This document shows positions 1 to 14,646 of a stretch of 64,000 bases of DNA, one piece after another. Below the pieces are notes generated by a model. The model was not told the origin of the DNA and searched no databases. It worked only from the letters and a program-made list of their open reading frames with translations. The stretch lies in assembly GCA_964006375.1 (NCBI GenBank), contig OZ023269.1, positions 60,832,968-60,896,967 of the forward strand, given 5' to 3'. The first letter of the stretch is position 1. The number at the start of each line of letters is the position of its first letter. This stretch comes from Tillus elongatus. Taxonomy: Eukaryota > Arthropoda > Insecta > Coleoptera > Cleridae. Both the position numbers and the translations under genes were made by a program.

Positions 1-599
1 TTCGGATACTGATATACCAGCTCCATTACTGAACTGACATTTTCCGAATTGCCTGTCGTAGACACTTCATTTAAAATAAACTGACCAACATCAATGTTGG
101 AATTGACACTGTCGATCAAGGTATCGAAATACTTGGAAAATTCTTGTTTCTTGAGCATATCTACTTTATAGTTGATTAGGGATGCCAGTTCAAATAATTT
201 GCTAACAGTTTCCATAGCTAAATAGACCCCATTACCATATTTATCTTCCACTTTTATGATTTTTATATCTCTAAACCATTCAAAATGTATTGTAAATGAA
301 GACTTTAGTGGTTGAAAAGTTTCACCACTCGTTGTATAAAAATAGTTAGTTACTATGCCTTGATGCTTCAGGAACTCATTCCATTCAGACTCATTTAAAA
401 ACACACTATCACCTTTCAAACCTTTAATTATCACCAAAGGTTGAAAGTTAAATTCGTAAGCTAGTGCACAGCATACATATTTTGATTTGGATGGGTTGAG
501 ATGATATTGTTTCTCATTAATTGTCACAAAATTATTTTTCTTAGCTGATTTTTCAGAAATTGCTTGGTTAGCTGGCTGGCAATTGTTGTAGTTATTCAT
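1..599 (-). CDS. Unknown Polinton protein (216-aa gene), partial in copy A
   Basis: The reverse complement matches 19981-20579 of copy B; the start codon is at 599-597 and the 3' end is cut by the window edge. No family is recognised. It follows the 246-aa unknown gene, as in copy B. See the complete copy at 19981-20631 for a description. Confidence 0.7.
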   Translation of the reverse strand, partial: MNNYNNCQPANQAISEKSAKKNNFVTINEKQYHLNPSKSKYVCCALAYEFNFQPLVIIKGLKGDSVFLNESEWNEFLKHQGIVTNYFYTTSGETFQPLKSSFTIHFEWFRDIKIIKVEDKYGNGVYLAMETVSKLFELASLINYKVDMLKKQEFSKYFDTLIDSVNSNIDVGQFILNEVSTTGNSENVSSVMELVYQYP

Positions 600-1029
600 T
601 GTTTATTAAAAGTTTAAGAACTACCTATAATAAACATGTTCTTCAACTTATAGTAGTTCCTCTTCCAAAAGTATTGAATGGAGGGGGATATCCTTGAGTT
701 GCTGCAGATTTATGAGAACAATTTAAGAATAACTCTAACATACAATCTTGAAGTATTTAGTGACAATCATAATTAAACATGATAAAAAAATATTAGGAAT
801 AAATTATTTATTCTGACATTTTGTTTCTTTTCAAACAATACATTAAATTTAGATAGAATAACTCTAACATAGGATCTTGAAGTATTTAGTGACAATCATA
901 ATTAAACATGATAAAAAAATATTAGGAATAAATTATTTATTCTGACATTTTGTTTCTTTTCAAACAATACATTAAATTTAGATATAATGCAAGTAATATA
1001 ATGATACACAAAAAAAATGTAAAAAACCT
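600..1029. repeat. Intergenic region with two 129-bp direct repeats (copy A)
   Basis: Two tandem copies of about 129 bp (roughly 726-983), each containing the motif ATTTAGATATAATGC or AATTTAGATAGAATAAC at one end. They mirror 19597-19854 in copy B. AT-rich; no ORF. Confidence 0.85.
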
Positions 1030-1770
1030 TTAATGAGACCATTCATACAAACAACTTAAAGTTTCAATATAATCTTTAAATTTTGTTGAAGGCCATTTGG
1101 CCATACAGGGTCCTTCTTCCCACCCTAAATTATCACCACCTTTCAACCCCTTCTCAATATTTTTTGTTAACCATGCATGAACTTGTTTATGTTCATCATT
1201 ATTATTTGGCTCAAAGTGAAATTTAATATTAAATTGTTTAACAACATCCATTATACATTTTAAAAGTTTAACATCTGCAAAATGGGCAACATTGCAAATA
1301 GTTTCATCGATTAATGAATCAATTTTCCTATATTTTGAGGAAATATTTGTTGCTTGATATTTTTCATCAAAATTTTTCAAATCTCCACATGTTAATAAAG
1401 TAAACAAATAGTATTTTTCACAAATCGGTGAAGTGATGTGATTCTCACCAAGTAAATCGTCCAATTCCAAAATACTTAAAAACTCATGGCCACCATGCTT
1501 CACTACTTCAATCACATCATCTATAAACTTATCCAACTTTAATTTTTTTTCCACCAATAATGAAATTAAATTATTGCTGCAAACTTCGCTATCAACTATA
1601 TAACGAAAAGCTGCATCTGGAACGGCTATTTTATTTAAAATAGCTACAGCAACTGGTAAATTTTCTTCACAAGCATTTCTAGTAATTATATATCGCAAAG
1701 TACGCTTACAAATTGTTTGTGTTTCACCACATAAGCGAGAGAAAAGTTCCGAATATAAGTATTGACTCAT
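1030..1770 (-). CDS. Unknown Polinton protein, 246 aa (copy A)
   Basis: Identical protein to 18810-19550 in copy B. The ATG at 1770-1768 is chosen; a longer frame begins only with TTG. No domain is recognised. Mostly helical-looking, with scattered Cys residues. It starts 78 nt past the polB stop and is read in the same direction, so it probably belongs to the same transcription unit or set. Complete identity between the copies means either recent duplication or selection; the first is simpler. Confidence 0.7.
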   Translation of the reverse strand: MSQYLYSELFSRLCGETQTICKRTLRYIITRNACEENLPVAVAILNKIAVPDAAFRYIVDSEVCSNNLISLLVEKKLKLDKFIDDVIEVVKHGGHEFLSILELDDLLGENHITSPICEKYYLFTLLTCGDLKNFDEKYQATNISSKYRKIDSLIDETICNVAHFADVKLLKCIMDVVKQFNIKFHFEPNNNDEHKQVHAWLTKNIEKGLKGGDNLGWEEGPCMAKWPSTKFKDYIETLSCLYEWSH

Positions 1771-1847
1771 GTTTAGAGTTAAAGTAACTGACAAGCTAAC
1801 ATTAAATGCTACTTATATATTTTACCCCCCTTCCATAAAATCTATTG

Positions 1848-4800
1848 CTAAATGTCGCTTTCAGCAACCTCTTTCATTACTTGAATAAGACGATCTAATC
1901 TTTCGTCAGCTGATAGACTTGCTAATGGTATATCTATATGCCCCCAAGCCAAAGTGGCACTTGATGAAGGGATGAGGTATCGTTTATCATCTTTATTAGA
2001 TAATGCAACCTTACGTATAAGGTTGGTAAAAATCTGATGAGATTCTGATTTAAAGATATACATTAGACAATGTATGCTTGAACATTCTCCATCCACAATT
2101 GCTTTATAATGTTTAAGTTCTAACTGCTTTTTAATGCTGGACTTATTTATTCCTTTTGCCTTCTTTGAAATTGTCTCTGGAGTGTTAATGCAATATGCTT
2201 TTGCAGAAGTACCATAATAGGATTCTAATACTTTCCCACCATATTCATCCTTCATTTTTCCTATAGTCGATAAGTTTTTTGGAATATTGTGTATATTATT
2301 TAGGCTATAATTAGAAGTATCATATTTATCAAGGTGCTGTTTCATATCTTCATAAAAATTTTCAGTTTCAACATAAACTATTAAAGAATCCGTATCAGTA
2401 TATAAAAGAGATATATTATCACCATATAATGGTTTTAAAAATCCATAAAAAAAATCATAGAGTATAGTTTTTGATATATCTAGTATTGAAAATCCAACAT
2501 AAATAGGTTTGTTATATTCAATATATGTTTTTTGCATTTGAATAGCTACTAAATTGTCACAAAATATTCTTGATTCTTTAAAATGGGGTCTGCTTATATA
2601 ATTTCCGGCACCATTTCTTTTAACATTTTTTTCAAACTGTGTTGCAAGCTTTATATTTACACGGTTTTCAACATTTTCCATTGTTTTTCCAAATATACAA
2701 TTTATTTTCAATTTAAAACTACGACGCTCAAAGTCATTCTTGGCAGAATTTCGCAACTTTGTATTCAACTCTATGTATGGTTTAAGCCATGCCGATTGAG
2801 AAAATTGTATACCTCTGTGAATTTTTATTAATTTAAGACCATACTTTAGACATTGTTTTAAATTTCTATAATGTAAAATATACTTTTCTTTATTTTGCAA
2901 ATTTGGAATTAGTTTTCGACTTTTGCTACCATGTGGTTTATAATTTTCCGGACAAAATGGTAGGTCATTATGACAGTCATGTAAATATGTAGGATATTCA
3001 AGATCAACTTCCAAAACATAACCCGTCTCAGCATCGTCTGGAATATTTGAAACATTATTATGTAAAGATTCAATTTCCTCTTGCGAGAGCCAATGAAAAT
3101 TCCCCGTGGGAAGTTTCTGGCTCATCACGAAGCCATACATGGATGTAATATCTAAGTTCATTATGAATGAGTTTTGCCTTGAGGGATCATAATTTGGAAG
3201 AAATTTATTGTTGGCGATAGCTTTTCGTCGAATGCAAGTACTCACACCACCTCGAATTCCTTTTTTAAAAAAATGCAGCATATCAATATCAGTTAATAGC
3301 TCTAATTCAACTTTTGTGTATCGTAACATTGCATCCCAACTTAAGCCTGGAGCTGTGTAGTAGTGGGCCGGGTCAAGTTTGTAAGTTTTGAGACATAAGT
3401 CCCTATAGTTTTCAAAAACATCGGCAAGCAATAGAACATCAGATATTAAGTAGAAGTCAAAGTAGTCTCCTAAAGTTTTACAATCTAAAACATGCCATGC
3501 ATTGCAAGCCCTATCATAATCTTCTTGAGATGCTTCTTCATTTCGAAGTTCGTCAAAAAACTTATCTTTACTTGGTAAAAATGTTTCATGAAATTTTAAA
3601 AATTCGGTTACATATGTGTAAGGAAAAACTCCTTTCCGCCTCATAATAGAGAACTTTTGATCACCAGAAAAGAATTTACGTACTTCACGACATTGTGGCG
3701 AATCTAAGTTTGAAGCCAATTCATCTAATGAAGCGGATAAAAATTGATACGAGTCTAAAAATTTCATTTGTAGAAAAATCGTTTTTGTTGTGCCATCAGC
3801 ACTAATATATTTATCAACTGGAAGTTTTTTCGCAAAGGAAATGTATTTTTCAAATGTTTGAGGAATTACAGTCACTTCTTCTTGATTGAGCGCAAGTTGC
3901 TTCACAAAAAGATGTGCATCATAATTTTTCAAGTTATGAAAAAAAATTGGTATTTGCAAAGGGGTTTTAAAATTAAGGTTGCAGGCGTTGTGTGCCGCAC
4001 CTCTAAAATTTCCCGTTAAATGACAGTGATCCCTTACTTTCACATCTGAATCTGTAAATGGCATTTCACAAATAAAGCAAAGGGTGGCGTCATTGAATTT
4101 TTTTTGTTCTTGACATGTTAAAGGTTTCATTTTAATTATCGGTTTTAAATACTTATAATAAATATCTCTCAAATCACTTTCTAATCGTGAAACAAAAACC
4201 TCCGGGGCATCATTATTTCGGTATAAAACTAATTTTGAAAGTTCATCATTAAATGAACATTTTATGTAATAGGCGAAAGAACAAGGTATATGCTTATATT
4301 TTTTAATAGTAAAAGTCTTTGTTATTGTTATCGGTATTATCTTCTATAGGTTCTAAAATGCATTCAAAGTCTGCATAAACAGAAAAAGGTAATCTCAGCT
4401 GCTTTTGGAAATTTTCAAATTTTAAAACGTTATCTAAAACCGTATGACCTAACTTATCAATCCTTGTATTTAACTGTGGAATTTTTGCAGTCACATAATT
4501 GCAATCATTTTGGGCATGTCGAAGTAACTTTTGCTCACAATCAAAATATTGTAAACAGCCATCGCAAAAATGCTTCGATCGTGTGTTTTTTGATATCTGG
4601 GAAGAAATGAGCCTAGAAAAATTATTTATAAGACAATAGTGATAATTTCCCTCACAATCATCAAGTAACAATAGGTTTATGTGGGTGGATTGCTTTTTCT
4701 GTGTGTAATGTAGAGGGCCCGTAACTTGATATTTATAGACATTATTTTTAAAAAATTTCTCTAAGCCGTAAACGTTAATAGAAATATTATTCTTTTTTTC

Positions 4801-5931
4801 AAATTCAGGTATTGATTTTAATGCGACAGGAAATGATAAATTAGTAAAATCGATACAGGTATCGTTAAAATTTGGATAGGAGCTTGGTGAAGAAACTGAG
4901 CCAGTTGGTTTGTAAATAGCAGCTATTACTGACCAAGCAAAACAATATACATCATTATTTTTAATATTAATTATAGCTTTTTTTAATGTGATTGCACGTG
5001 GTAATGGCAAATATGAAGCAGCTCTTAAAGGATTATACTTATTAATATTTATTTCCAAATATAAAATTTTTTCCAGCGCCCAGCCTGAATCTCTCTCTGT
5101 GAAGTCTGAAGCACGTTGGTCTATTCTAATTACAAAATCATTAAACAAATTTTCTAAATCAGATGAAGATGTTACTACTTTATTAGATGTGTTATGAGAT
5201 TTAACTTCCCTTATATTACGAGAGGGTAAAATATATAATCCGAATAATTCAAAATTACATTTAAATGCTGTTAGTTTATAAAGTTCATTTTTCAGCATAT
5301 CAATAGACTTATCTTTAACACTATTCATATAATCAATTATATTTAGTCCTACATAGTCAGAAGTAATTTGATAACTCACTATTCTCCCTTTAAATGTGCT
5401 CCTACACACACGAACACCATCTGCTAAAGGTTTCCAAAATTGAGCTTTATGCTTGGTGCTCCTGATATGTCCAGCATACATGTTGGCAGGAACTTCACAG
5501 TCGCAGGCACTGCAGCGTATAGTTGCAACTCGTTGATTTGTTGCCGATGGTTCGGGTCTAGCAATGTCTGTCGCCATGTCGATAGCTGTACGACGACGCT
5601 TTGCTGGCACTGTCGGTGAAACTGCGACATTGCTAATTCCACTTGGTCCAGCAATGCTTGAAATTGGCGCCGTGTCGATACCTGTGTGATGACGCTTTCT
5701 TGTCACAGTTGATTGATTTGCTATCGACTGTCCAGCGTTAGAACTATCTGTCAGTGATACTGCAACATTCCTGATTCCACTTGGTCCAGCAATGCTTGAA
5801 ATTGTCGCCGTGTCGACGGCGTTGTCAGGGAGTTTTGTTAGTGGTTGGACGCAATGAACAGTGCTCCTGTGTCGCTTAAGACTATCTTTTCTTGTGAAGA
5901 TTTTCTGACACGTCGTACATGTGAGACTCAT
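1848..5931 (-). pseudogene. polB: Protein-primed DNA polymerase B of copy A, broken by a 2-nt deletion
   Basis: Two adjoining frames (5931-4303 and 4172-1848) give the same protein as the intact 1361-aa polymerase of copy B, apart from a change of frame near 4316. There B has GAAAC and A has GAC: two bases are lost just after the first exonuclease motif (YADFEC). The truncated product would keep the N-terminal zinc fingers but lose the rest of the exonuclease and all polymerase motifs. All other motifs are still present downstream (endonuclease-VII-like zinc insert, DITSMYG, KINCIFG, YTDTDSL), so inactivation is recent. See 14647-18732 for the domain account. Confidence 0.93.
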
Positions 5932-6110
5932 GTTGATAAAGTGATTCCGAGGTCAACAAAATTGCTCACTAAATACTTATTGTGATTATATCTTTGAGTT
6001 ATCCGGCGGCACCACGTGGAGGTGTATAATCAACGCTCGCCATTTTGTTTTCTACAATAGAAACAATTTTTATTAGACAAAAAAAATTTGTTGTCTTTAT
6101 TAAAAATTTG

Positions 6111-6111
<1 letters not shown>

Positions 6112-6157
<46 letters not shown>
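6112..6157. repeat. Poly(A) tract (copy A), mirror of the poly(T) tract upstream of polB in B
   Basis: A run of more than 40 A at the junction between the polB relic fragment and the polB upstream region. Copy B has T65 or so at 14399-14465. Homopolymer length differs between copies. Confidence 0.9.
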
Positions 6158-6159
<2 letters not shown>

Positions 6160-6169
6160 GCATTATAAT

Positions 6170-6500
6170 TTTTTTTCCAAGTTATAGGAAAATGGTATTT
6201 GCAAAGGGGTTTTAAACTTAATGTAGGTGCCGTCGCACCTCTAAAGCTTCCCATTAACTGACAGTGATCCCTTACTTTTATATCTATAAATAACATTTCA
6301 CAAATAGCGCAAATGATTGCTTCACAAAAAATATTTGTGGTTTTATTTTAGTTATCGGTTTTAAATACTTGTAATAAATACCTCTTTAATCGCATTCTAA
6401 TCGTGAAATAAAATAAAAAATCTCTGAAGCATCATTATTTCTGTATAAAACTATTTTTTTGCTTCATCTATCCCCCCTCGTGCCCCTTCCCACACATTTT
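6170..6500 (-). pseudogene. Relic fragment of polB upstream of polB (copy A)
   Basis: Mirror of 14080-14400 in copy B. It retains recognisable pieces of the polB segment around the zinc insert (for example KVRDHC and FRGA in one frame) but has stops and deletions. Same strand as polB and immediately upstream of it. Confidence 0.8.
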
Positions 6501-6856
6501 TTTGAACTATCATGACTTTAAGTGTTCCCGAAAAAACCGGTTTCTTGGTTAACCTTATAAATTAAATTTGAAGCATTTAATGAAAATTCGCTACCATAAC
6601 GCACTTACTGCGTCCCGAATTTATTTTCAATGCAAAAAAAAATACAATAACATAAGGTGTGTTCTATTAAAAAGAAAATTTGTATCATTTATGATGATTG
6701 TAGAAATATTTTTTAAGATGTAGCTCAAGACACCCTATAATTGATGTATACAATTTTTTTCATATCTTGTATATTAACGGATATATTAAACTTTATTGAT
6801 TTTTTCATGAAAATTAGACAAAAAGTATATTGCAAAAGCTAGAAAAAATCTAATAG

Positions 6857-6947
<91 letters not shown>

Positions 6948-7312
6948 CAAAAAATTCCGAAAGTAAACTTAAAGTGTTCCTGAAAAATGGTTTATTGATT
7001 AACCTTATAAATTAATAGCAAATTGAGCTATTTAAATTTGAAGCATTTAATGAAAATTCGCTACCATACCATGCATAATATTTTGAAGGAAAATGCAAAA
7101 AAATACAAAAAAACATAAGGCATGTTTGATTATAAAAATAAAATTTGTATCACTTGGGCCACCCTGTGATTGTAAATATATATTTTCTAAGATGTATTTC
7201 AAATATTCCTACATCTAATGTATGCATTTTTTTTTTTTCATATCTTATATAATAATGGATATATTAAACTTTATTGATTTTTTTAATGAAAATTCGACAA
7301 AAATTATATATC

Positions 7313-7399
<87 letters not shown>

Positions 7400-8480
7400 T
7401 ATAATGTACCCAGAAAAAAAATTAAAACGATAATCAAAAAAAGTCTGGACGCAGCAAGTGTGTGATGGTAATGAATTTTCATTAAATTGCTTTAATGCTA
7501 AATATCAAGACACCCTATAATTAATATATACAATTTTTTTTTCATATCTTGCATAATAATAGATATATTAAACTTTATTGATTTTTTTTTTACGAAAATT
7601 CGACAAAAATTATATATCATTATATATATATGTGTGTTTTTAAGAAAGCAGGCATTAAATTTGGTTACCAGTATAACCTATATAGTAGAAACAATGTGCT
7701 ATGTTTCATCAAAATAACTGTATTGTTTGAAAATATACAAAAAAGATTCCGAAAGTAAACGTAGTGATTCCCGAAAAAAAATGGTTTATTGATTAACCTT
7801 ATAAATTAATAGTAAATTGAGCTATTTAAATTTGAAGCATTTAATGAAAATTGGCTACTATAACGCACTTACTGCGTCCCGAATTTATATTCTTACAAAC
7901 ATGCGTTTTTGAAAACAATGTGCTATGTTTCGTCAAAATAACTTTATTGGTTGAAAATGTACAAAAAAATCTGAAAGTAAACATAAAGTGTTTCCGAAAA
8001 AATGGTTTATTGATTAACCTTATAAATTAATAGCAAATGGACCTATTTAAATTTGAAGCATTTAATGAAAATTCGCTACCATAATGCACTTACTGCATCC
8101 TGAATTTATTTTCTTACAACATGCATAATATTTTGAAGGAATATGTAAAAAAAAATACAAAAAAACATAAGGCATCTTTTTTTATAACAAGAAAATTTGC
8201 ATCATTTATGGGGGCAGCCTGTGATTGAAGAAATATTTTTTTTAAGATGTAGCTCAAGACACCCTATAATTAATATATACAATTTTTTTTTCATATCTTG
8301 CATAATAATAGATATATTAAACTTTATTGATTTTTTTACGAAAATTCGACAACGCATTGGAGAAATGGTCTATAAATACACTAGAAATTAAAAAAATACA
8401 CACTTACCGCAATAGATAAAATATGCACACAAAAAATTCACTGGTTTATGTATACCCGACTGCACCGTCACTGCCTTTTA
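6500..8480. repeat. Non-coding satellite-like block of copy A with (TA)n tracts
   Basis: Contains repeated modules of about 170-260 bp that share GACGCA(G)YAAGTGCGTTAT, TTTTCATTAAATGCTTCAAAT and AACCTTATAAATTAATAG (in one orientation or the other). (TA)n tracts lie at 6860-6944 and 7316-7397. Compared with the right arm it lacks about 635 bp at 7499 and a second, smaller piece near 7632. No gene seen. Confidence 0.85.
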
Positions 8481-8481
8481 T

Positions 8482-9155
8482 CTACCGTCGAGACCTTAGC
8501 ATGTCTGCCAAATTTTGGAGATGTTGTATTGTCTCCGTAATGTATGTTGGTTGTGAAGATGGTGCATCAAAAATGTAAGCCTCCACAGCTATAGTCATGC
8601 TAGCCAAATAAGCATCATAGTCACCAGCAATGTAAGCTTCCACAGAATCACATATGTTAGATAACATAGCATCATCATCATCAACCGACAAAAAATCCCC
8701 CAAGTCTCTGTCGACTCTCACTCCTGCTGAAGATGATTGGCCATCTTCAGCGGGAGTGGGAACCTCTATGTTTTCCGCAGGTGACATGTCTGCTCTTACA
8801 CTTGCTGAAAATGCCACTAGCTGCGGAGAAGGTGTTCTGGCTAAATTAATGTCATTTTCAGCAGGCACAGGAGCTTCATACCATCCAGTAATGGCATGTG
8901 ATTCATTTGTTGATGTTGACTCTGATCAATAAATTGAGTAGAGGCAGCATCGATAAATAAATCTGGCGCAGAACTTGGACCTGGTGCGTTTTCAATGATA
9001 CCGATCTCTTCCAAAGGTGGTCGTAAAACAATGTTTTGTAAAACTTTTACCTTTGGATGACAATTTAAACAATTTTCTTCACAATCGAAAGGCAATTTAA
9101 TTTTTTTGGGGTTTTCTAATATCTTCGCTAAGATTGGTCTCTTGCTCGGAGACAA
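8482..9155 (-). pseudogene. Disrupted acidic, Pro/Ala/Ser-rich Polinton gene (copy A)
   Basis: Two overlapping frames (9155-8841 and 8868-8482) join into one protein if a frame change near 8870-8900 is assumed. The C-terminal half has repeated PAEN/PAED motifs, an acidic stretch (LSVDDDDAML) and a helical tail ending in ADMLRSRR. The N-terminal frame has no ATG: it opens with TTG at 9155 and, read further upstream, shows a short Cys-rich piece (CLCGGIFKCRYC) before a stop. Copy B retains only the last 41 codons (11054-11176). Function unknown; it is the second gene in from the left terminus. It may be spliced or simply decayed. Confidence 0.55.
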
Positions 9156-10163
<1,008 letters not shown>

Positions 10164-10481
10164 TTAATTTTCGCTTTTTTCTTCACAAGCAGCAAGATAA
10201 TTCCTAATCATCTTAGTAAAATGCTCCTTATAATTAAAAAATAAATGCTGGAATGTAGACTGGCTTAGTTGCTCTATAAAGTGAGAACTAGAAATTTGAT
10301 GATTTCTATACGATCTAATTGCCTTCATTAGATGATTGTATTTTATACAAACTTGAACCCATTGATCGTCTGGCATATCTTCTATGATTCTTGAACATAG
10401 AATTTCACTACGTAAATTGTCTTGTATACGGCTTAAGACTTCTTCAATGGTGGTTGGGGTGGTACTGCTTACATCGTTCAT
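10164..10481 (-). CDS. Small terminal Polinton gene, 105 aa, unknown
   Basis: An open frame with ATG at 10481, reading inward from the left terminal repeat, which ends 94 bp upstream of the start. The protein is acidic-to-neutral, helix-rich and without Cys clusters or membrane segments; I recognise no family. Its position matches that of the 146-aa gene beside the right terminal repeat, so both terminal genes are probably transcribed from promoter sequence inside the repeats (inference). Copy B lacks this gene because it is truncated. Confidence 0.5.
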   Translation of the reverse strand: MNDVSSTTPTTIEEVLSRIQDNLRSEILCSRIIEDMPDDQWVQVCIKYNHLMKAIRSYRNHQISSSHFIEQLSQSTFQHLFFNYKEHFTKMIRNYLAACEEKSEN

Positions 10482-10574
10482 TTTTTTGTAAAAAAAATTT
10501 TAACACTCTAATTAAAAACTCTCTACTTAAAAAAACTACTTTTCTTTTATGTTAAAAACTCGCTCGCTAATATT

Positions 10575-10980
10575 CTTTACACTTTATTATAAATAAACTC
10601 GAACTCTTGTATAGAGGATTCTAATAATATTAATTCCCTGAGATATCTCCTGTACATATATAATACAAATTTCAAGGATAAATTTGTAAACTTGAATGTG
10701 TCTGTGACCATGAAAATGTGGTTGGCCTTGACCTTAAAAAAAAATATCGCTGGCCGCGACCGTGCAGAAACACATCTGGCCTTGAGCTTAAAAAATAGCC
10801 GTGACCGTGGGAAAATACATCTTGCCTTGACCTTAAAAAATACCTCTGGCCGTGGGAAAATACATCTGGCCTTGACCTTAAAAAAATACACCTGGCCGTG
10901 GGAAAATATATCGCTGGCCTTGACCTTGAAAATATCTCCACCACCGCGTCAAGGTCGTTCCAGAACAGACATTATCTCTC

Positions 10981-10984
<4 letters not shown>
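10575..10984 (-). repeat. Left terminal inverted repeat of Polinton A
   Basis: This 410-bp sequence recurs at 28677-29089 in the same window orientation. Because A reads on the minus strand and B on the plus strand, the two are inverted relative to the element, as terminal inverted repeats must be. In element orientation it begins AGTAGAGAGATA, fitting the AG...CT termini known for Polintons. The inner part includes TTTATAATAAAGTGTA next to the first gene; the outer part is a degenerate ~45-bp minisatellite (GGCCTTGACCTTAAAAAATA type units). A frame of 90-120 codons through the minisatellite is an artefact of its periodicity. Confidence 0.85.
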
Positions 10985-11052
<68 letters not shown>

Positions 11053-11053
11053 A
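10985..11053. repeat. (TA)n tract joining Polinton copies A and B
   Basis: About 34 TA units lie exactly between the terminal AG of A (10984) and the first base shared with A in truncated copy B (11054). It marks the junction of the head-to-head pair. Confidence 0.9.
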
Positions 11054-11176
11054 GCTAGCATGACTATAGCTGTGGAGGCTTACATTTTTGATGCACCATC
11101 TTCACAACCAACATACATTACGGAGACAATACAACATCTCCAAAATTTGGCAGACATGCTAAGGTCTCGACGGTAG
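11054..11176 (+). pseudogene. 3' fragment of the acidic Polinton gene (copy B)
   Basis: Encodes only the last 41 residues (from LASMTIAVEAY to ADMLRSRR) of the gene at 8482-9155 in copy A, then a stop. The apparent start further upstream runs through (TA)n and the A terminal repeat and is not meaningful. Confidence 0.8.
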
Positions 11177-14079
<2,903 letters not shown>

Positions 14080-14080
<1 letters not shown>

Positions 14081-14397
14081 GGGGGATAGATGAAGCAAAA
14101 AAATAGTTTTATACAGAAATAATGATGCTTCAGAGATTTTTTATTTTATTTCACGATTAGAATGCGATTAAAGAGGTATTTATTACAAGTATTTAAAACC
14201 GATAACTAAAATAAAACCACAAATATTTTTTGTGAAGCAATCATTTGCGCTATTTGTGAAATGTTATTTATAGATATAAAAGTAAGGGATCACTGTCAGT
14301 TAATGGGAAGCTTTAGAGGTGCGACGGCACCTACATTAAGTTTAAAACCCCTTTGCAAATACCATTTTCCTATAACTTGAAAAAAAAATTATAATGC

Positions 14398-14400
<3 letters not shown>
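14080..14400 (+). pseudogene. Relic fragment of polB upstream of polB (copy B)
   Basis: Aligns by eye with 16360-16670 inside polB: both contain AATGATGC, TTTCACGATTAGAA, TTTAAAACCGATAA, AAAGTAAGGGATCACTGTCA, TTTTAGAGGTGCG-like and AAAACCCCTTTGCAAATACC. The relic lacks several internal pieces and is full of stops, so it encodes nothing. It ends abruptly at poly(T), 250 bp before the polB start. Confidence 0.88.

Positions 14401-14465
<65 letters not shown>
14399..14465. repeat. Poly(T) tract upstream of polB (copy B)
   Basis: A run of about 65 T between the polB relic and the polB upstream region. Could be the trace of a retroposed poly(A) tail on the opposite strand, or slippage. Confidence 0.9.
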
Positions 14466-14467
<2 letters not shown>

Positions 14468-14646
14468 CAAATTTTTAATAAAGACAACAAATTTTTTTTG
14501 TCTAATAAAAATTGTTTCTATTGTAGAAAACAAAATGGCGAGCGTTGATTATACACCTCCACGTGGTGCCGCCGGATAACTCAAAGATATAATCACAATA
14601 AGTATTTAGTGAGCAATTTTGTTGACCTCGGAATCACTTTATCAAC

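Noticed and set aside
10985..11053. CRISPR array or centromere-like repeat
   Set aside because: Simple TA microsatellites; no spacer structure, no cas genes, eukaryotic context.
10577..11054. 90-120-aa frames with RSRPDVF-like repeats in the terminal repeats
   Set aside because: Minisatellite units are near multiples of three in places, giving chance frames on both strands.
14342..14579. Poly-Lys and poly-Phe frames over the T/A homopolymer
   Set aside because: By-product of the homopolymer; the only meaningful content is the polB relic.
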